Assembly (NCBI GenBank): GCA_000335715.1
Contig: AMYZ01000001.1
Coordinates: 343,163-407,162, forward strand
Length of the DNA stretch: 64,000 nt
Direction: 5' to 3'
Source: a beta proteobacterium L13
Lineage (GTDB): Bacteria; Pseudomonadota; Gammaproteobacteria; Burkholderiales; Chromobacteriaceae
Part shown: positions 26,645-36,901 of the stretch, one piece after another
Layout: every line of letters starts with the position of its first letter
Numbering within the stretch: position 1 is the stretch's first letter
Notes under the pieces: model-generated
What the model saw: the letters and a program-made list of their open reading frames with translations, nothing else
Databases searched by the model: none
Told to the model about the DNA's origin: nothing
Program-made: the position numbers and the translations under genes

Positions 26645-27196
26645 TCAGGCCCCCCCTTGCGGCCAACGCCACGCCAGCCCCACCGCCAGCGGCGCCAGTA
26701 CCAGCAGCACCAGCCACAGCGGCAGTTGCAGTGCGGCCACCGCCGCGAAGGTTAGCCCCGCCAGTGCCCACGGCCGCCAGTGGCGCGGCAAGCGCGCAGC
26801 CAGCTTCAGCACCATGCCTAGCAGCAAGCCGATACCAGCCGGCGTCAGCCCGGCCAGCAGTTGCTGTAGCCAGGCTGCTTGCTGGTAGTGCTGGTACAGC
26901 GTGGCCAGCAGCAGGATCAGCACCAGCGGCGCCAGCAGCAGGCCGGCCACCGCCAGTAGCGCGCCACGCGCGCCGTGGAAGCGGCTGCCGATAGCCACCG
27001 CCATGTTGACGATATTGGGCCCGGGCAGGATCTGGCCTAGCGCCAGCAGCTCGGCAAACTCGGCGTCGCTCAGCCAGCGCCGGCGTTGTACCAGCTGGTG
27101 TTGTGCCTGCGGCAGCACGCCGCCGAAGCCGCTAAGGCCGATGAGGAAAAAGCCGCCGAACAGCGCTTTCTTGTCGGGAATGATCAGGGTATCCAT
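26645..27196 (-). CDS. chrA: Chromate transporter, first half (ChrA N-type)
   Basis: 183 residues. ALFGGFFLIGLSGFGGVLPQ is the N-terminal CHR signature, followed by LSDAEFAELLALGQILPGPN and NMAVAIGSRFHGARGALLAV. Start MDTLIIPDKK preferred for homology. Divergent from a LysR gene across a 77-bp gap, which makes that regulator the probable controller. Confidence 0.88.
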   Translation of the reverse strand: MDTLIIPDKKALFGGFFLIGLSGFGGVLPQAQHQLVQRRRWLSDAEFAELLALGQILPGPNIVNMAVAIGSRFHGARGALLAVAGLLLAPLVLILLLATLYQHYQQAAWLQQLLAGLTPAGIGLLLGMVLKLAARLPRHWRPWALAGLTFAAVAALQLPLWLVLLVLAPLAVGLAWRWPQGGA

Positions 27197-27273
27197 ACCC
27201 GGTAGCCTAGGGCCGGCGTGCGGCTGGCACAAACGGCTTTTTTTGGCTTGGCTTGTGCGTTATTCTCACAATC

Positions 27274-28155
27274 ATGAACCGCAAGCTCCCGCCGCTCAAC
27301 GCGCTGCGCGCCTTCGAAATGGCCGCCCGCTACCAAAGCCTGACTGCTGCTGCCGAGCAGCTGCACGTCACCCACAGTGCTGTTAGCCGGCAGGTAAAGC
27401 TGCTGGAGGACTGGCTGGGCCTGGCATTATTCGACAGGGTTGGCCGCAGGCTGCAGCTTACCGATGCCGGCCGCCACTACCTGCCGGTGGTGCAAGCCGC
27501 GTTCGACAATATTGCCAATGCCACCGAAAAACTCACAAGCCAGAAGCCCAGGCTGTTGCGCATCAACGCCGCCCCCACGCTGGCCATGCACTGGCTGCTG
27601 CCGCGGCTGACGCAGTTCCAGCGCCGCCACCCAGAGGTGGAGCTGCGCCTGGCAACCTCCGACGCCATCATCAACAACCAGAACGCCGACTTTGATATCG
27701 CCATCCGCCGTGGCAACGACCACTGGCCCGGCTTTGTGTCCAACATTTTCCTGACCGAGCACGAGCTGCCAGTGGCCAGCCCGGCCCTGCTGGCACGCCA
27801 GCCGCTACCGGATGCCGCCGCGCTGGCGCAGCACACGCTGCTGCATTCCGAAACACGGCCGGTGGCGTGGGAGCGCTGGCTGGCCGCCGCTGGCGTACCC
27901 GGCCTGCAGCCTGCGGCCAACCAGCATTTCGACCACTACTATCTGGCGCTGCAGGCGGCGGTAGACGGCATGGGCATCACGCTGGGGCCCAGGCCGGTGA
28001 TAGACGAGCTGCTGGCCAGCGGCAAGCTGCAGATCGCGCTGCCCGCCCCGGCGGTGCGGGTACGCGGCTATTCGTGGGTGGTGCCGCTGGCGCTGGCAGA
28101 AGACCCGCTGTGCGCCGGGTTCTGCGCCTGGCTGGAAGACGAGGGCGGCGCCTAG
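27274..28155 (+). CDS. LysR-family regulator, GcvA-like
   Basis: 293 residues. Winged helix LPPLNALRAFEMAARYQSLT, AAAEQLHVTHSAVSRQVKLL; effector domain with LRINAAPTLAMHWLLPRLTQ and AIRRGNDHWPG, the GcvA/AmpR subfamily pattern. Divergent from the chromate transporter pair, so it likely controls it. It contains an in-frame DUS-like repeat (FDRVGRRLQ). Inducer not predictable. Confidence 0.85.
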   Translation: MNRKLPPLNALRAFEMAARYQSLTAAAEQLHVTHSAVSRQVKLLEDWLGLALFDRVGRRLQLTDAGRHYLPVVQAAFDNIANATEKLTSQKPRLLRINAAPTLAMHWLLPRLTQFQRRHPEVELRLATSDAIINNQNADFDIAIRRGNDHWPGFVSNIFLTEHELPVASPALLARQPLPDAAALAQHTLLHSETRPVAWERWLAAAGVPGLQPAANQHFDHYYLALQAAVDGMGITLGPRPVIDELLASGKLQIALPAPAVRVRGYSWVVPLALAEDPLCAGFCAWLEDEGGA

Positions 28156-28180
28156 CGGCAAGCTTGGCCGCAGGCAGTAA

Positions 28181-28218
28181 AAGCCCAAGGCCGCAGCGTA
28201 TGCTGCGGCCTTGGGCTT
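28181..28218 (+). terminator. Bidirectional terminator between LysR and chemoreceptor genes
   Basis: A 17-bp perfect stem starting AAGCCCAAGGCCGCAGC with a 4-nt loop; short A and T runs flank it. Serves both converging genes. Confidence 0.85.
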
Positions 28219-28243
28219 GCAAACCGCCAGAAGGCGAGGGGAC

Positions 28244-30130
28244 TTACAGACGGAAGCGCGACACCATGCCGTGCAGGTGGCTGGACAGCTGGTGCAGGTC
28301 GTTCACGGTGCGGGTGGCGTTTTGCACTGCCTGGTCGGTTTCAATCGCCATGTGGTTGGCCACCTCGGCGGCACGGGCCATCTCGGTGGTGGCGATCGAC
28401 TGCTCGCGGGTAGCGTCGGCAATGTCGCGGATGGTTTGCACCACGCGGCCAACTTCCTGCTCGATGCCGGCAATCTCGGTGGCCACCTGGCGCGACGCGC
28501 CAACGCCGGACTGCACCGATTGCTGCGTGCTGTTCATATTGGCCAGCGCCGAACTCACGTCTTCGTGCGTGGCGTGGATCAGCTGGCCGATCTCTACCGT
28601 GGCCTTGGACGTACGCTCGGCCAGCTTGCGTACTTCGTCGGCCACCACGGCAAAGCCGCGGCCCATTTCGCCGGCGCGTGCCGCTTCAATGGCGGCGTTC
28701 AGGGCCAGCAGGTTGGTCTGGTCGGCAATGTCCTTGATTACGTTGATGATCTGGTCCATTTCGGCCGAGCGCTGCCCCAGGCCGCCCAGTGTGGTGGCCA
28801 GCTCGCCCACGGCACAGGCAATGCCTTCGATGCCATCGGCCAGCTCGCCTACCGATTGCGCCGACTGGCGCGAAGTGTGGCCGGTTTGTACTACCGATTC
28901 CTCGGCGCTGCCGGCATTGCTGGCGATGTGGTTGATGCTGACGGTGATCTGCTCGATGGTGGCGGCGGTGGCGCTGGAGGCGTCGGCCTGCTGTTGCGAA
29001 TCGCTGGCCAGCTGGCGGGTGATGCCGTTCAGGTCGTCGATGCCGCCGTTCAGCGACACGGTGTGCTCGCGCACTTCCAGGAACATCTGGCGCAGGCTGC
29101 CGATAAAGCGGTTGAACGCTTGCGCGGTCTGGCCGATTTCGTCGCGGCTGTCGATGTGCAGCTGGTGGGTAAGGTCGCCCTGGCCGCTGGCCACGTCCAG
29201 CAGTGCGTCACGCAGGCGTACCAGGTTGGCCAGCAGGCGGTTCAGTGCCACGTTGGCCAGCAGGCTGGCGGCCACGGCCACGGCCAGGCCGGCCAGCACC
29301 AGCGTGATCAGCATCTGGTTCAGCGGTGCCAGCAGAATGTCTTTTTCGGCCACGGTGCCCAGTACCCAGTCGGTACCCTCTACCACGGCGAGCTCGGCGT
29401 AGAAGGTTTTACCGTCGATGTCGACCTCGTGTAGCTGTGGCGTGCTGTTGGCCGAGGCCAGCAAGCCGGTGTCAAAGCCGCTCATCACTTCGCTTACCGG
29501 TTTCAGCGTACTGCCATCGGCCGGGTGCACCACGATATTGCCCTCGCGGGTGGCCAGGAATGCGTAGCCGTCGCCGCGCAGCTTGATGCCTTTCACCACG
29601 GCAATCAGGCCTTCCAGCACGATGTCGCCACCGGCCACGCCCACCAGCTGGCCATCACGCAGGATGGGGCTGGCCAGGGTGACGCCCAGCTTGGCCGGGC
29701 TGGCAAACATATAGGGCTGGGTCAGCACCACGCTGCGCTTTTCGCTGGCCAGCTTGTACCACGGCCGGGCCGTGGGGTCGTAGCCGGGTTTGGGCGGGCG
29801 GTTCGGGTCGTCGTAATGCATGGCTTTGTCTTCGTAGCCGGCAAAGATCTGGTCGAAACCGCCGGCGGCCTTGCCTTGCTCCAGGCTGGCGTACGGCGCG
29901 CTGGCGTCTTCTTTGCCCAGCCGGCCGGCGGTGGCGCGGATGGCGTCGCCACGCTGGCCTACCCAGCGGCCTAGTGCCTGGCTATTACCGGCAATGGCCG
30001 CGTTCAGTTCCTGCTCTACGCCGCGCACGATTTCCACGCGCATGCGCTGGTAGGCCAGTGCCGACAGCACGGCAATGGCGATGGCCAGCAAAATGGCCAC
30101 AAAAAGCATGAGTCGCTGTTTAAGGGACAT
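28244..30130 (-). CDS. Methyl-accepting chemotaxis protein with Cache sensor
   Basis: 628 residues. Membrane helix at 8-30 ([20 protein letters not shown]), periplasmic dCache region ([39 protein letters not shown]), second helix near 285, HAMP, then the signalling domain with hairpin tip [20 protein letters not shown] and [12 protein letters not shown]. The start [10 protein letters not shown] has GAGG 8 bp upstream; a start 7 codons earlier is possible. No NWETF-type CheR tether at the C-terminus (ends VSRFRL). The dCache fold often binds amino acids or organic acids; ligand unknown. Confidence 0.93.
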   Translation of the reverse strand: MSLKQRLMLFVAILLAIAIAVLSALAYQRMRVEIVRGVEQELNAAIAGNSQALGRWVGQRGDAIRATAGRLGKEDASAPYASLEQGKAAGGFDQIFAGYEDKAMHYDDPNRPPKPGYDPTARPWYKLASEKRSVVLTQPYMFASPAKLGVTLASPILRDGQLVGVAGGDIVLEGLIAVVKGIKLRGDGYAFLATREGNIVVHPADGSTLKPVSEVMSGFDTGLLASANSTPQLHEVDIDGKTFYAELAVVEGTDWVLGTVAEKDILLAPLNQMLITLVLAGLAVAVAASLLANVALNRLLANLVRLRDALLDVASGQGDLTHQLHIDSRDEIGQTAQAFNRFIGSLRQMFLEVREHTVSLNGGIDDLNGITRQLASDSQQQADASSATAATIEQITVSINHIASNAGSAEESVVQTGHTSRQSAQSVGELADGIEGIACAVGELATTLGGLGQRSAEMDQIINVIKDIADQTNLLALNAAIEAARAGEMGRGFAVVADEVRKLAERTSKATVEIGQLIHATHEDVSSALANMNSTQQSVQSGVGASRQVATEIAGIEQEVGRVVQTIRDIADATREQSIATTEMARAAEVANHMAIETDQAVQNATRTVNDLHQLSSHLHGMVSRFRL

Positions 30131-30290
30131 GGGTGCCTCGTTGAATGACAAAGGGCGGCCGATGCCTTGTACCGGCAGCGTGTCGCCCTGGGTGTGTGGG
30201 AAAAATTGTGTTGTTTGTATTGTTATGTATCAAATGTAGCCGGTTAATGTTAACAAATTGTGAAGAATATTACAGCTACATTTTGCGTTG

Positions 30291-30347
30291 GCCGCAAACA
30301 GCCACGCCCCGCGCTGAGCTTTCAGGCGGGGCGTGGCTGTTTGCGGC
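30291..30347 (-). terminator. Terminator of the nickel/peptide-type ABC operon
   Basis: 22-bp perfect stem (30291-30312 with 30326-30347) 9 bp after the ATPase stop. The base of the stem contains a DUS-like core (GTTGGCCGC). The 226-bp gap beyond it holds the AT-rich promoter of the chemoreceptor. Confidence 0.8.
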
Positions 30348-30356
30348 AGACAACTG

Positions 30357-31730
30357 TTATAGCTGCAGCTGCCGGCTGCTGGCTTTGCCGGCCAGCGCGT
30401 GGTCGTGAGTGACCAGCAGCAGCGCGCAGCCTATGCGCGCCAGCTCGTCCAGCAGGCAGTGCATGGTGTCCTGCTGCGTGAGCGGGTCCAGCCGCGAGGT
30501 GGGCTCGTCGGCAAACAGCAGCGCCGGCTGCAGCAGCAGGGTGTGGATCAGCGCCAGCCGTTGCAGCTCGCCGCCCGATACCTGCGAGGGCTTGCGCGCC
30601 AGCAAGCCGGGCGACAAGCGCAGCCGGTGCAGTAGCGTTTCCAGGCTGGCCAAAGGTTGGCCGCAGTGATTCAGCACGTCGTGCAGCGCGGTGTGCAGGC
30701 TAATGTGCGGGGCAAAGGCCTGCACCGGGTCCTGATACAGCTTCTGCCACGCGGTGCGCGGCAAGCCGTCGCGGTAGCGTACGCTGCCGTGGTCGGCACG
30801 GGTCAGCCCCAGCAGGATGTTGCCCAGCGTGCTTTTGCCGGCACCGCTGTCGGCCAGCAGTGCCACGCGCTCGCCGGCGGCAATATCGATGTCCACGTCG
30901 CGGAACAGCGGTTGGCTGCCGTAGGCCTTGGCCAGGCTGCGCCCCTGCAGCAGCCAGTCGCCTGGCGCCGGGTGCGCGATGGCAGGCCACGCTTGCGGCT
31001 CGGCGGCCAACAGCTGCTGTGTGTACGGGTGCTGCGGCTGCTGCAGTACCCGGCTGGCCGGGCCGTGCTCCACCACCTCGCCGCCGCGCATTACCAGCAC
31101 CTGGCCGCCCAGCGTGCGCGCCAGCGCGATGTCGTGGGTGATGGTCAGCAGGCAGCGGCCGTCGGCCAGATGCTGTTGCAGTAGCTGCGCCAGCGTGGCG
31201 CAGGCGCGGCTGTCCAGCCCCTTGCTGGGTTCGTCGGCCAGCAGCAAGCCGGCGCCGCCCAGCGTGGCGGCGGCAAACGCCACCCGCTGCGCCATGCCAC
31301 CCGACAGCTGGTGCGGGTAATGGCGCTGCGCCGCTTGCAGCCCTAGCCGCGCTAGTTGGCCGCAAGCTTCGGCCTGGGCGCGGCCAGCGGCACCGCGCCA
31401 GCCTTCCGCCACCTGCGGCAGTACCCGCATGGTGGGGTCCAGCGCGGTGGCTGGCTCTTGCGGCAGGATGGCCAGCTGTTCGCCCCATAGTGCGCGGCGG
31501 TTGGCCGCATCGGCCAGCGGCCACAGCTGGCTACCCTGGCGCAGCTGGCCACTGGCGCGCAGGCCGGCGGGCAGGGTGCCCATGATGGCGTGCGCCAGCA
31601 GCGATTTGCCGGAGCCGCTTTCGCCCAGTACGGTGAGTGCTTCGCCGGGGTGCAGGGTCAGGTCCAGCGCCTGCAGCAGGCAGTGCTGTTGCTGGTAGAC
31701 GGCTACGCCGCCCAGGTGCAGGCTGTTCAT
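30357..31730 (-). CDS. Fused double ATPase of a nickel/peptide-type ABC importer
   Basis: 457 residues with two ATP-binding cassettes in one chain, equivalent to NikD plus NikE. Cassette 1: GESGSGKSLLAHAIMG, ILPQEPATALDP, LSGGMAQRVAFAAA, LLLADEPSKGLD. Cassette 2: LADSGAGKSTLGNILLG, LYQDPVQAFAPH, VSGGELQRLALIHTL, LLFADEPTSRLDP, LVTHDHALA. All catalytic motifs look intact in both. Start MNSLHLGG overlaps the permease stop by 4 bp. Each cassette is short, without the C-terminal OppD/DppD iron-sulphur-type extension. Last gene of the operon. Confidence 0.92.
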   Translation of the reverse strand: MNSLHLGGVAVYQQQHCLLQALDLTLHPGEALTVLGESGSGKSLLAHAIMGTLPAGLRASGQLRQGSQLWPLADAANRRALWGEQLAILPQEPATALDPTMRVLPQVAEGWRGAAGRAQAEACGQLARLGLQAAQRHYPHQLSGGMAQRVAFAAATLGGAGLLLADEPSKGLDSRACATLAQLLQQHLADGRCLLTITHDIALARTLGGQVLVMRGGEVVEHGPASRVLQQPQHPYTQQLLAAEPQAWPAIAHPAPGDWLLQGRSLAKAYGSQPLFRDVDIDIAAGERVALLADSGAGKSTLGNILLGLTRADHGSVRYRDGLPRTAWQKLYQDPVQAFAPHISLHTALHDVLNHCGQPLASLETLLHRLRLSPGLLARKPSQVSGGELQRLALIHTLLLQPALLFADEPTSRLDPLTQQDTMHCLLDELARIGCALLLVTHDHALAGKASSRQLQL

Positions 31731-32524
31731 CGTTTTACCTCCAGCGGGCGCAGCAGCACCAGCGCGGCCAAGGTCAGCGCCAGCACGGCCACTGGTGCCA
31801 GCACCAGCCGCGGTGCCTCGCTGTAATGCGGCAGTGCTTCGGTCATCATCAGGCCCAGCTCGGCGGCGGGCGGCTGCAGGCCGACGCCGACGTAGCCCAG
31901 CGTGGACAGCGCCAGGATGGCGGTGGCCATGCCGAAGCTGGCCATGGTCAGCAGCATGGGGGACAGCTCCGGCCACAGGTGGCGGCGCACGATATACCCG
32001 GGGCCAAAGCCCAGCAGGCGCGAGGCTTCCACGTGCGGGCTGGCCAGTACCAGCCGGCTGCGCGCCCGCGTCATGCGGAAGTATTCCACCCATTGCGCCA
32101 GCGCCAGCCCCAGGTACAGCGTGAGAAAGCCACCTTTGGCCATGGCCGAGAAGATCAGCACGATCAGCAGGCCCGGCAGCGCCAGCACGCCGTCGGCCAC
32201 GCCGCGCAGTACGGTGTCGGTCACGCCGCCGCGCCAGGCGGACAGCACGCCCAGCAGGCAGCCCAGCAGCGCGGCGCTCAGCACGCACAGTGCGGCCAAC
32301 CCTAGCGATAGCCGGGTGGCGCTGGCCACGCGCGCCATCACGCTGCGGCCCAGCTGGTCGCGGCCCAGCGGCTCGGCCAGACTGGGGCTGGCCAGAAACT
32401 GCATCAGGTCCTGGCGTGCCGGGTCCGGCCACAGCCACGGGCCGGCCACGGCCAGCAGTACGATCAGCCCCAGCAGCAGCCAGGCCAGACGGCGGTGCCA
32501 GGGTAATAAAGCAAGGTAAGTCAT
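31727..32524 (-). CDS. ABC importer permease (NikC/DppC-type)
   Basis: 265 residues, about six helices. SLAEPLGRDQLGRSVMARVA is the DppC/NikC signature (GTDxLGRDxxSR variant), and EASRLLGFGPGYIVRRHLWP the EAA loop contacting the ATPase. Immediately follows the other permease (stop at 32525, ATG at 32524). Confidence 0.92.
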   Translation of the reverse strand: MTYLALLPWHRRLAWLLLGLIVLLAVAGPWLWPDPARQDLMQFLASPSLAEPLGRDQLGRSVMARVASATRLSLGLAALCVLSAALLGCLLGVLSAWRGGVTDTVLRGVADGVLALPGLLIVLIFSAMAKGGFLTLYLGLALAQWVEYFRMTRARSRLVLASPHVEASRLLGFGPGYIVRRHLWPELSPMLLTMASFGMATAILALSTLGYVGVGLQPPAAELGLMMTEALPHYSEAPRLVLAPVAVLALTLAALVLLRPLEVKR

Positions 32525-33487
32525 TTACGGCTCCGCCGGGCCACGTGGGTCGATGGCCAGGCATAACAGGTCGGTGAGGGTATTGAGCAGCACGAACAGC
32601 CAGGCCAGCAGCAGGGTGCAGCCCTGGATCATCGGCACATCGCGCCAGAACACGGCGTGCACCAGCGCGTGGCCGATGCCGGGCCAGGCAAACAGGCTTT
32701 CCACCACCACCACGCCTTCGATCAGCAGCACCAGCTGCACGCCGGCGTAGGCCACCACGGTGACGCCGATATTGCGCAGGCCGTGGCGCCAGAACGCCTG
32801 CCACGGCGACAGGCCTTTGGTGAGCGCAAAGCGGTAGTAGTCGGACTGCACCACCGCCAGCACGCTGTCGCGCACGATGCGCGCGGTGAGGCCTGAGAGG
32901 CCCAGCCCCAGCGTCAGCGCCGGTAGCAGCAGGTTGCCATCCTCACCGTGGCCGGCGGCCGGCACCCAGCCCAGCTGTACCGATAAACCCAGCATCAGCA
33001 TCAGGCCCAGCAGGAACGGCGGCAGCGCCCGCAGCGCCACGCTCGCCAGCAGGGTCAGACGGTCGGCCCAGCCGCCGGGGCGCAGGCCGCTGGCCAGCCC
33101 CAATGGCAGGCCCAGCGCCAGTGCCAGCGCCACGCTGGCGGCGGCCAGCTGTAGCGTGGCGCCCAGGTGGTGGCCGATTTCCTCCAGCACCGCGCCGCCG
33201 GTGACCAGCGATTGCCCCAGCTGGCCGTGCGCCAGCTGTTGCAGCCAGTGGGCAAACTGCTGCCACGCCGGTTGCGCCAGCCCCAGCTCCTGCCGTACCG
33301 CGTCGGCGGCGGCGGCGTCCACGTAGTCGTAGCCGTAGCGGCCGGCGGCAATGCGGAATGCCATGTCACCCGGCAGCTGCTGTACCAGCACAAAGCACAG
33401 CGTGGCCACCAGCAGTGATACCACCAGCGCCTGTATCAGCCGCTGGCCCAGCACGCGGGCCAGGCCGTGTTGCGTGACGGTGGCCAT
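32525..33487 (-). CDS. ABC importer permease (NikB/DppB-type)
   Basis: 320 residues. N-terminal LIQALVVSLLVATLCFVLVQ membrane helix, LGQSLVTGGAVLEEIGHHLG (the DppB GxS motif) and TKGLSPWQAFWRHGLRNIGV (EAA loop). LIEGVVVVESLFAWPGIGHA is a strong DppB/NikB signature. Begins directly at the end of the binding-protein gene. Confidence 0.92.
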   Translation of the reverse strand: MATVTQHGLARVLGQRLIQALVVSLLVATLCFVLVQQLPGDMAFRIAAGRYGYDYVDAAAADAVRQELGLAQPAWQQFAHWLQQLAHGQLGQSLVTGGAVLEEIGHHLGATLQLAAASVALALALGLPLGLASGLRPGGWADRLTLLASVALRALPPFLLGLMLMLGLSVQLGWVPAAGHGEDGNLLLPALTLGLGLSGLTARIVRDSVLAVVQSDYYRFALTKGLSPWQAFWRHGLRNIGVTVVAYAGVQLVLLIEGVVVVESLFAWPGIGHALVHAVFWRDVPMIQGCTLLLAWLFVLLNTLTDLLCLAIDPRGPAEP

Positions 33488-35011
33488 TTAGCGGCCCCAG
33501 CTCATGTCGCTCAAGCGGTAGCTGCGTTCTTGCGGGTCGAGGCTGACGCCGCGCAGCGCCTTGTTCACCGCCGCGCTCTGGCGGTACCAGGCTACCGGCA
33601 GCACCGGCAGCTCCTGTTGCAGGATGGTGGCCACTTTCAGCCGCGCGGCGGTGGCCTGCGCCGGTTTCAGCCCGCCCTGGCCCAGTGCGGCCAACTGTTG
33701 CGACAGCACCGCGTTCTGCCACTTCATCACACCCCAGTCGGCGCCGTCGTCGGTGAAGTCACCCAGCAGCGTCACCAGCGGGTCCGGCACCAGCGCGTAG
33801 TTGCGCGCGTACAGCGCCAGCTCCAGCGTGCCGTCCTTGTGGCCGGTCGGAATCTCGCTGGAGTTGCCCACCTTTACCTGCACCGCGATGCCGGCCTGGC
33901 GCAGCTGTTCTTGCAGCGCAGTGGCAATCAGCGGCAGCTCGGGGCGGTCTGGATAAGTGCGCAGCGTCAGCGCCAGGCGCTCGCCGTTGCGTACCAGCTG
34001 GCCGTCGCCGTCCGGCTTCCAGCCCTGCGCGGCAAAGCTGCGGCGGGCTTGCTCGGGTTGGTAGGCCAGCGCCGGCAGCGCAGCCTGGTGCCAGGCTTTC
34101 ATGCTGGGCGGAAACAGCTGGGTGGCGGCCATGTCCGGGTCGCGCAGCAGCGCGGTGGCAATGGCCTGGCGGTTCAGGCTCTGGCTGATGGCCAGGCGCA
34201 TGGCCGGGTTGTTCAGCCATTTGTGGCCGGCGTTGAACTTGATCTGGATGGCGCGTGGCAGCGTGGCCGACACAATGCTGACGCGCGGGCTGGCTTGCAG
34301 CCGCGTAATGCTCACCGGGTCCAGGCCAAAGGCGATGTCGGCCTGGCCGCTTTCCGCCATCAGGGTGCGGCTTTCTGCGCGGCCGATGGCCTGGTAGCCC
34401 ACCTCGGTAATGGCCGGCTTCTTGTCCTGCCAGCCGGCAAAGGCCTGCACGCTGACGCGTTGCGGCTGCTGCAGCTGGCTGATGCGGTACGGGCCGCTGC
34501 CGATGATGCTTTTTACGCTACCGTCGGCGGCGTAGGACGCCGGCGCCAGCACCTGGGTATGGGTATGGGCAAACACCGCAGGCAGCGGGGCGAACGGTTT
34601 GCTCAGTACCACCACCACGTCCTTGCCGTCGGCACGGATGGCGCTGATGGGGGCGTTTTCCAGCATGCCGGGTTTTTTGCGCGCTTTTTCCAGCGCCGCC
34701 ACCACGTTGGCCGCGCTTACCGCGCTGCCATCGTGAAAGCGCGCGCCGTCGCGCAGCGTGAAGCGCCAGCTCAGCTGGTCGCTGCTGGCTTGCCAGCGGC
34801 TGGCCAGGCCGGGTTTCAGGGTGCCGGCGTTATCGGCGTCGACCAGGGTTTCGGCCACTTGCAAACGGGTGAACAGGATGCCGCTGCTGGACGACGGGTC
34901 CAGGCTGTGGATTTCCCACGGGCCGATCAGGTTCAGCGCTTTGGCCTGGGCAGACAGGCCGACGGCCAGCAGCAGGCTGCCGGCAATAAGGCGGGATTGC
35001 AGAGGGTGCAT
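33488..35011 (-). CDS. Periplasmic binding protein of a nickel/zinc/peptide-type ABC importer
   Basis: 507 residues, SBP_bac_5 family (NikA/DppA/OppA). Signal peptide MHPLQSRLIAGSLLLAVGLS cut after AQA; then LNLIGPWEIHSLDPSSSSGI, WRFTLRDGARFHDGSAVSAA and GSGPYRISQLQQPQ. Heads a four-gene operon SBP-permease-permease-ATPase with no gaps. A Zur-box-like site lies 39 bp upstream, so the cargo may be zinc or nickel, free or bound to a metallophore, rather than a plain peptide. No metallophore synthase is in the window. Confidence 0.88.
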   Translation of the reverse strand: MHPLQSRLIAGSLLLAVGLSAQAKALNLIGPWEIHSLDPSSSSGILFTRLQVAETLVDADNAGTLKPGLASRWQASSDQLSWRFTLRDGARFHDGSAVSAANVVAALEKARKKPGMLENAPISAIRADGKDVVVVLSKPFAPLPAVFAHTHTQVLAPASYAADGSVKSIIGSGPYRISQLQQPQRVSVQAFAGWQDKKPAITEVGYQAIGRAESRTLMAESGQADIAFGLDPVSITRLQASPRVSIVSATLPRAIQIKFNAGHKWLNNPAMRLAISQSLNRQAIATALLRDPDMAATQLFPPSMKAWHQAALPALAYQPEQARRSFAAQGWKPDGDGQLVRNGERLALTLRTYPDRPELPLIATALQEQLRQAGIAVQVKVGNSSEIPTGHKDGTLELALYARNYALVPDPLVTLLGDFTDDGADWGVMKWQNAVLSQQLAALGQGGLKPAQATAARLKVATILQQELPVLPVAWYRQSAAVNKALRGVSLDPQERSYRLSDMSWGR

Positions 35012-35049
35012 GGCGGGCTCCAGTCTTATCGAGAATTATTATCGACCGG

Positions 35050-35068
35050 AATGCTATACAGTAACATT
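35050..35068 (-). promoter_or_regulatory. Zur-box-like operator in the ABC importer promoter
   Basis: AATGCTA-N5-TAACATT, near-perfect inverted repeat. On the minus strand AATGTTACTGTATAGCATT aligns closely to the proteobacterial Zur consensus with TGTTATANTATAACA core. It overlaps a plausible -10 (TGTATA) with TTGGCT 18 bp upstream. A weaker Fur-like match (GATAATAATTCTC) sits just downstream at about 35029-35044. Confidence 0.65.
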
Positions 35069-35286
35069 TTATTTAGCAAGCCAAGCTTGTAACAGGCCAC
35101 AAACACCAGCCCATCCGGCTCAGGGGGGCAGTGGCAGCACCGCAAAAGCGGTGATGGGCAGCTTGCTGCAGGCCGGGTAAACCACAGACCGGCAGGGCGC
35201 GCGGTATTCCGGTTTTATAGGGATGCTTTTTTGATGTCTGCTAGGGGCTCCTTCACTACCACGCGCTATGCGGCGCACAACCTGCC

Positions 35287-36897
35287 ATGAGCCTGAAACG
35301 CTTGCTGTTGCTGTTCTCTTTGCTGACCAGCCTGACCATGCTGTTGCTGGTTGTGCTCAATATCTACTTTACCCAGGCACTGATTGATGATGCCCGGGGA
35401 ATGGGCCAGGGCAAGGATGTGGTAGCAGACATCCTGCCGCCACCGTTGTACCTGATCGAAGCCCAGCTCACGCTGCACCAGCTGCGCGCGCTGCCGCCGG
35501 CGCAGCAAGCAGCCCTGCGCAGCAAGCTGCTGGCGCTGAAGGCCGAATACGATGAACGAAACCGCTACTGGGCAGCCAGCAGCCTGGACAGTGAGGTCCG
35601 CCAGGCACTGCTGGCGGGGCAACAGCAAGATGCCGAGCGCTACTGGCAGCACGTGCAGCAGCAGGTGTTGCCACAGCTGGGTACCAACCCGGCGGCAGCG
35701 GGCGCGCTGATGGCGCAGGCCGAGCAGCTGTATCTGCGGCACCGCGATACGGTGGACCGTACGGTGCAAGTCGCCAGCCGCTATGCCCAGGCACGGGCCG
35801 AGGGGCTGGCCCGCACGGCCGGGCATGCCAGGCTATGGGTGCCGCTGGCTGGTGGCCTGTGCCTGCTGGCGCTGCTGATGTTGCTGTGGCAGCTGCAACA
35901 CTCTTTGCACCGCCGCCTGGGAGGCGACCCCAGTCAGGCGGTGGGGGTGGCCGAGCAGATCGCGCGTTGTGACCTGCGCCCGGACGGCATGGTTGCCAGC
36001 CACGGCGTGCTGGCCGCCATAGGGCGCATGCGCCAGTTGCTTACCGCCTTGCTGCAGCGTATTGCCGATGCCAGCGACAAGCTCGGCCAGCTCGTGCCGC
36101 TATTGCAGCAACAGGCACGGGTAACCCGTACGGTGGCGGCGGAGCAGGCCGGCCATACCGCGCGGGCCGCCGCCACGCTGGCGCAACTGTCAGCAGCGGT
36201 GGTTCAGGCTGCCGACTTTGCCGGTTCGGTGCAGGGCCAGGTGCAAGAAACCGCACAGTGTGTCAGGCAGGGCGAGCTGGCGATGCGCCAGTGCGTGGTC
36301 GGCATGGCCAGCGTATCAAAAGAGGTAAGCCTGGCTTTGCAGCAGGTCGTGTCGCTGGGGGTGCAATCGGCACAAGTGGGCAGCATCGTCAGCATGATCA
36401 ACGCCATTGCCGAGCAGACCAATCTGCTGGCGCTGAATGCCGCCATCGAAGCGGCGCGCGCCGGCGAGAGCGGCCGGGGCTTTGCCGTCGTGGCCGACGA
36501 AGTCAGAAAGCTGGCCGAGCGCACTTCAGCCGCCACGGCCGATATCCAGACCGTCGTCACCAGCATCCGCCACCGGGTAGACGAGGTGAGCGCGGCCATT
36601 GCAAAAACGGTGTCGCATGCACAGGGTGCCGAGTCCAGCACCGAGGCTGCCAGCCTGTCCATGCAGCGCATCATGTCGCTGGCCGTGGCATCGGAAACGG
36701 CGGTGGGGGATATCGGCCAGCTGCTGGCAGAACAAGGCCATGCCATTCAGGACGTGACAGTCATGGTGGAAGGCATGCATCACAGTGCCGACAGCATGCT
36801 GCAGCAGGCCAGCCAGCAAGCGCAGCAAGCAACACGGCTGGTAGACCTGAGCAGCTTGCTGGACACGCAATTGCAGCAGTTCGTGCTGCGCAGTTAG
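35287..36897 (+). CDS. Methyl-accepting chemotaxis protein with small helical sensor
   Basis: 536 residues. N-terminal helix [20 protein letters not shown], a roughly 150-residue helical, Gln/Ala-rich periplasmic domain (about 35-185, four-helix-bundle-like), second helix [20 protein letters not shown], then the signalling domain with [20 protein letters not shown] and [20 protein letters not shown]. No CheR-binding pentapeptide at the end (QQFVLRS). Divergent from the Zur-linked ABC importer and convergent with the Fe-chelate importer, but a shared role is not shown. Confidence 0.92.
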   Translation: MSLKRLLLLFSLLTSLTMLLLVVLNIYFTQALIDDARGMGQGKDVVADILPPPLYLIEAQLTLHQLRALPPAQQAALRSKLLALKAEYDERNRYWAASSLDSEVRQALLAGQQQDAERYWQHVQQQVLPQLGTNPAAAGALMAQAEQLYLRHRDTVDRTVQVASRYAQARAEGLARTAGHARLWVPLAGGLCLLALLMLLWQLQHSLHRRLGGDPSQAVGVAEQIARCDLRPDGMVASHGVLAAIGRMRQLLTALLQRIADASDKLGQLVPLLQQQARVTRTVAAEQAGHTARAAATLAQLSAAVVQAADFAGSVQGQVQETAQCVRQGELAMRQCVVGMASVSKEVSLALQQVVSLGVQSAQVGSIVSMINAIAEQTNLLALNAAIEAARAGESGRGFAVVADEVRKLAERTSAATADIQTVVTSIRHRVDEVSAAIAKTVSHAQGAESSTEAASLSMQRIMSLAVASETAVGDIGQLLAEQGHAIQDVTVMVEGMHHSADSMLQQASQQAQQATRLVDLSSLLDTQLQQFVLRS

Positions 36898-36901
36898 CCG
36901 G

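Noticed and set aside
31731..32804. Upstream extension of the fused ATPase frame to 815 residues
   Set aside because: The extra part is out of frame with two genuine permease genes there and is low-complexity Ala/Arg/Gly; the ATG at 31730 has proper coupling.
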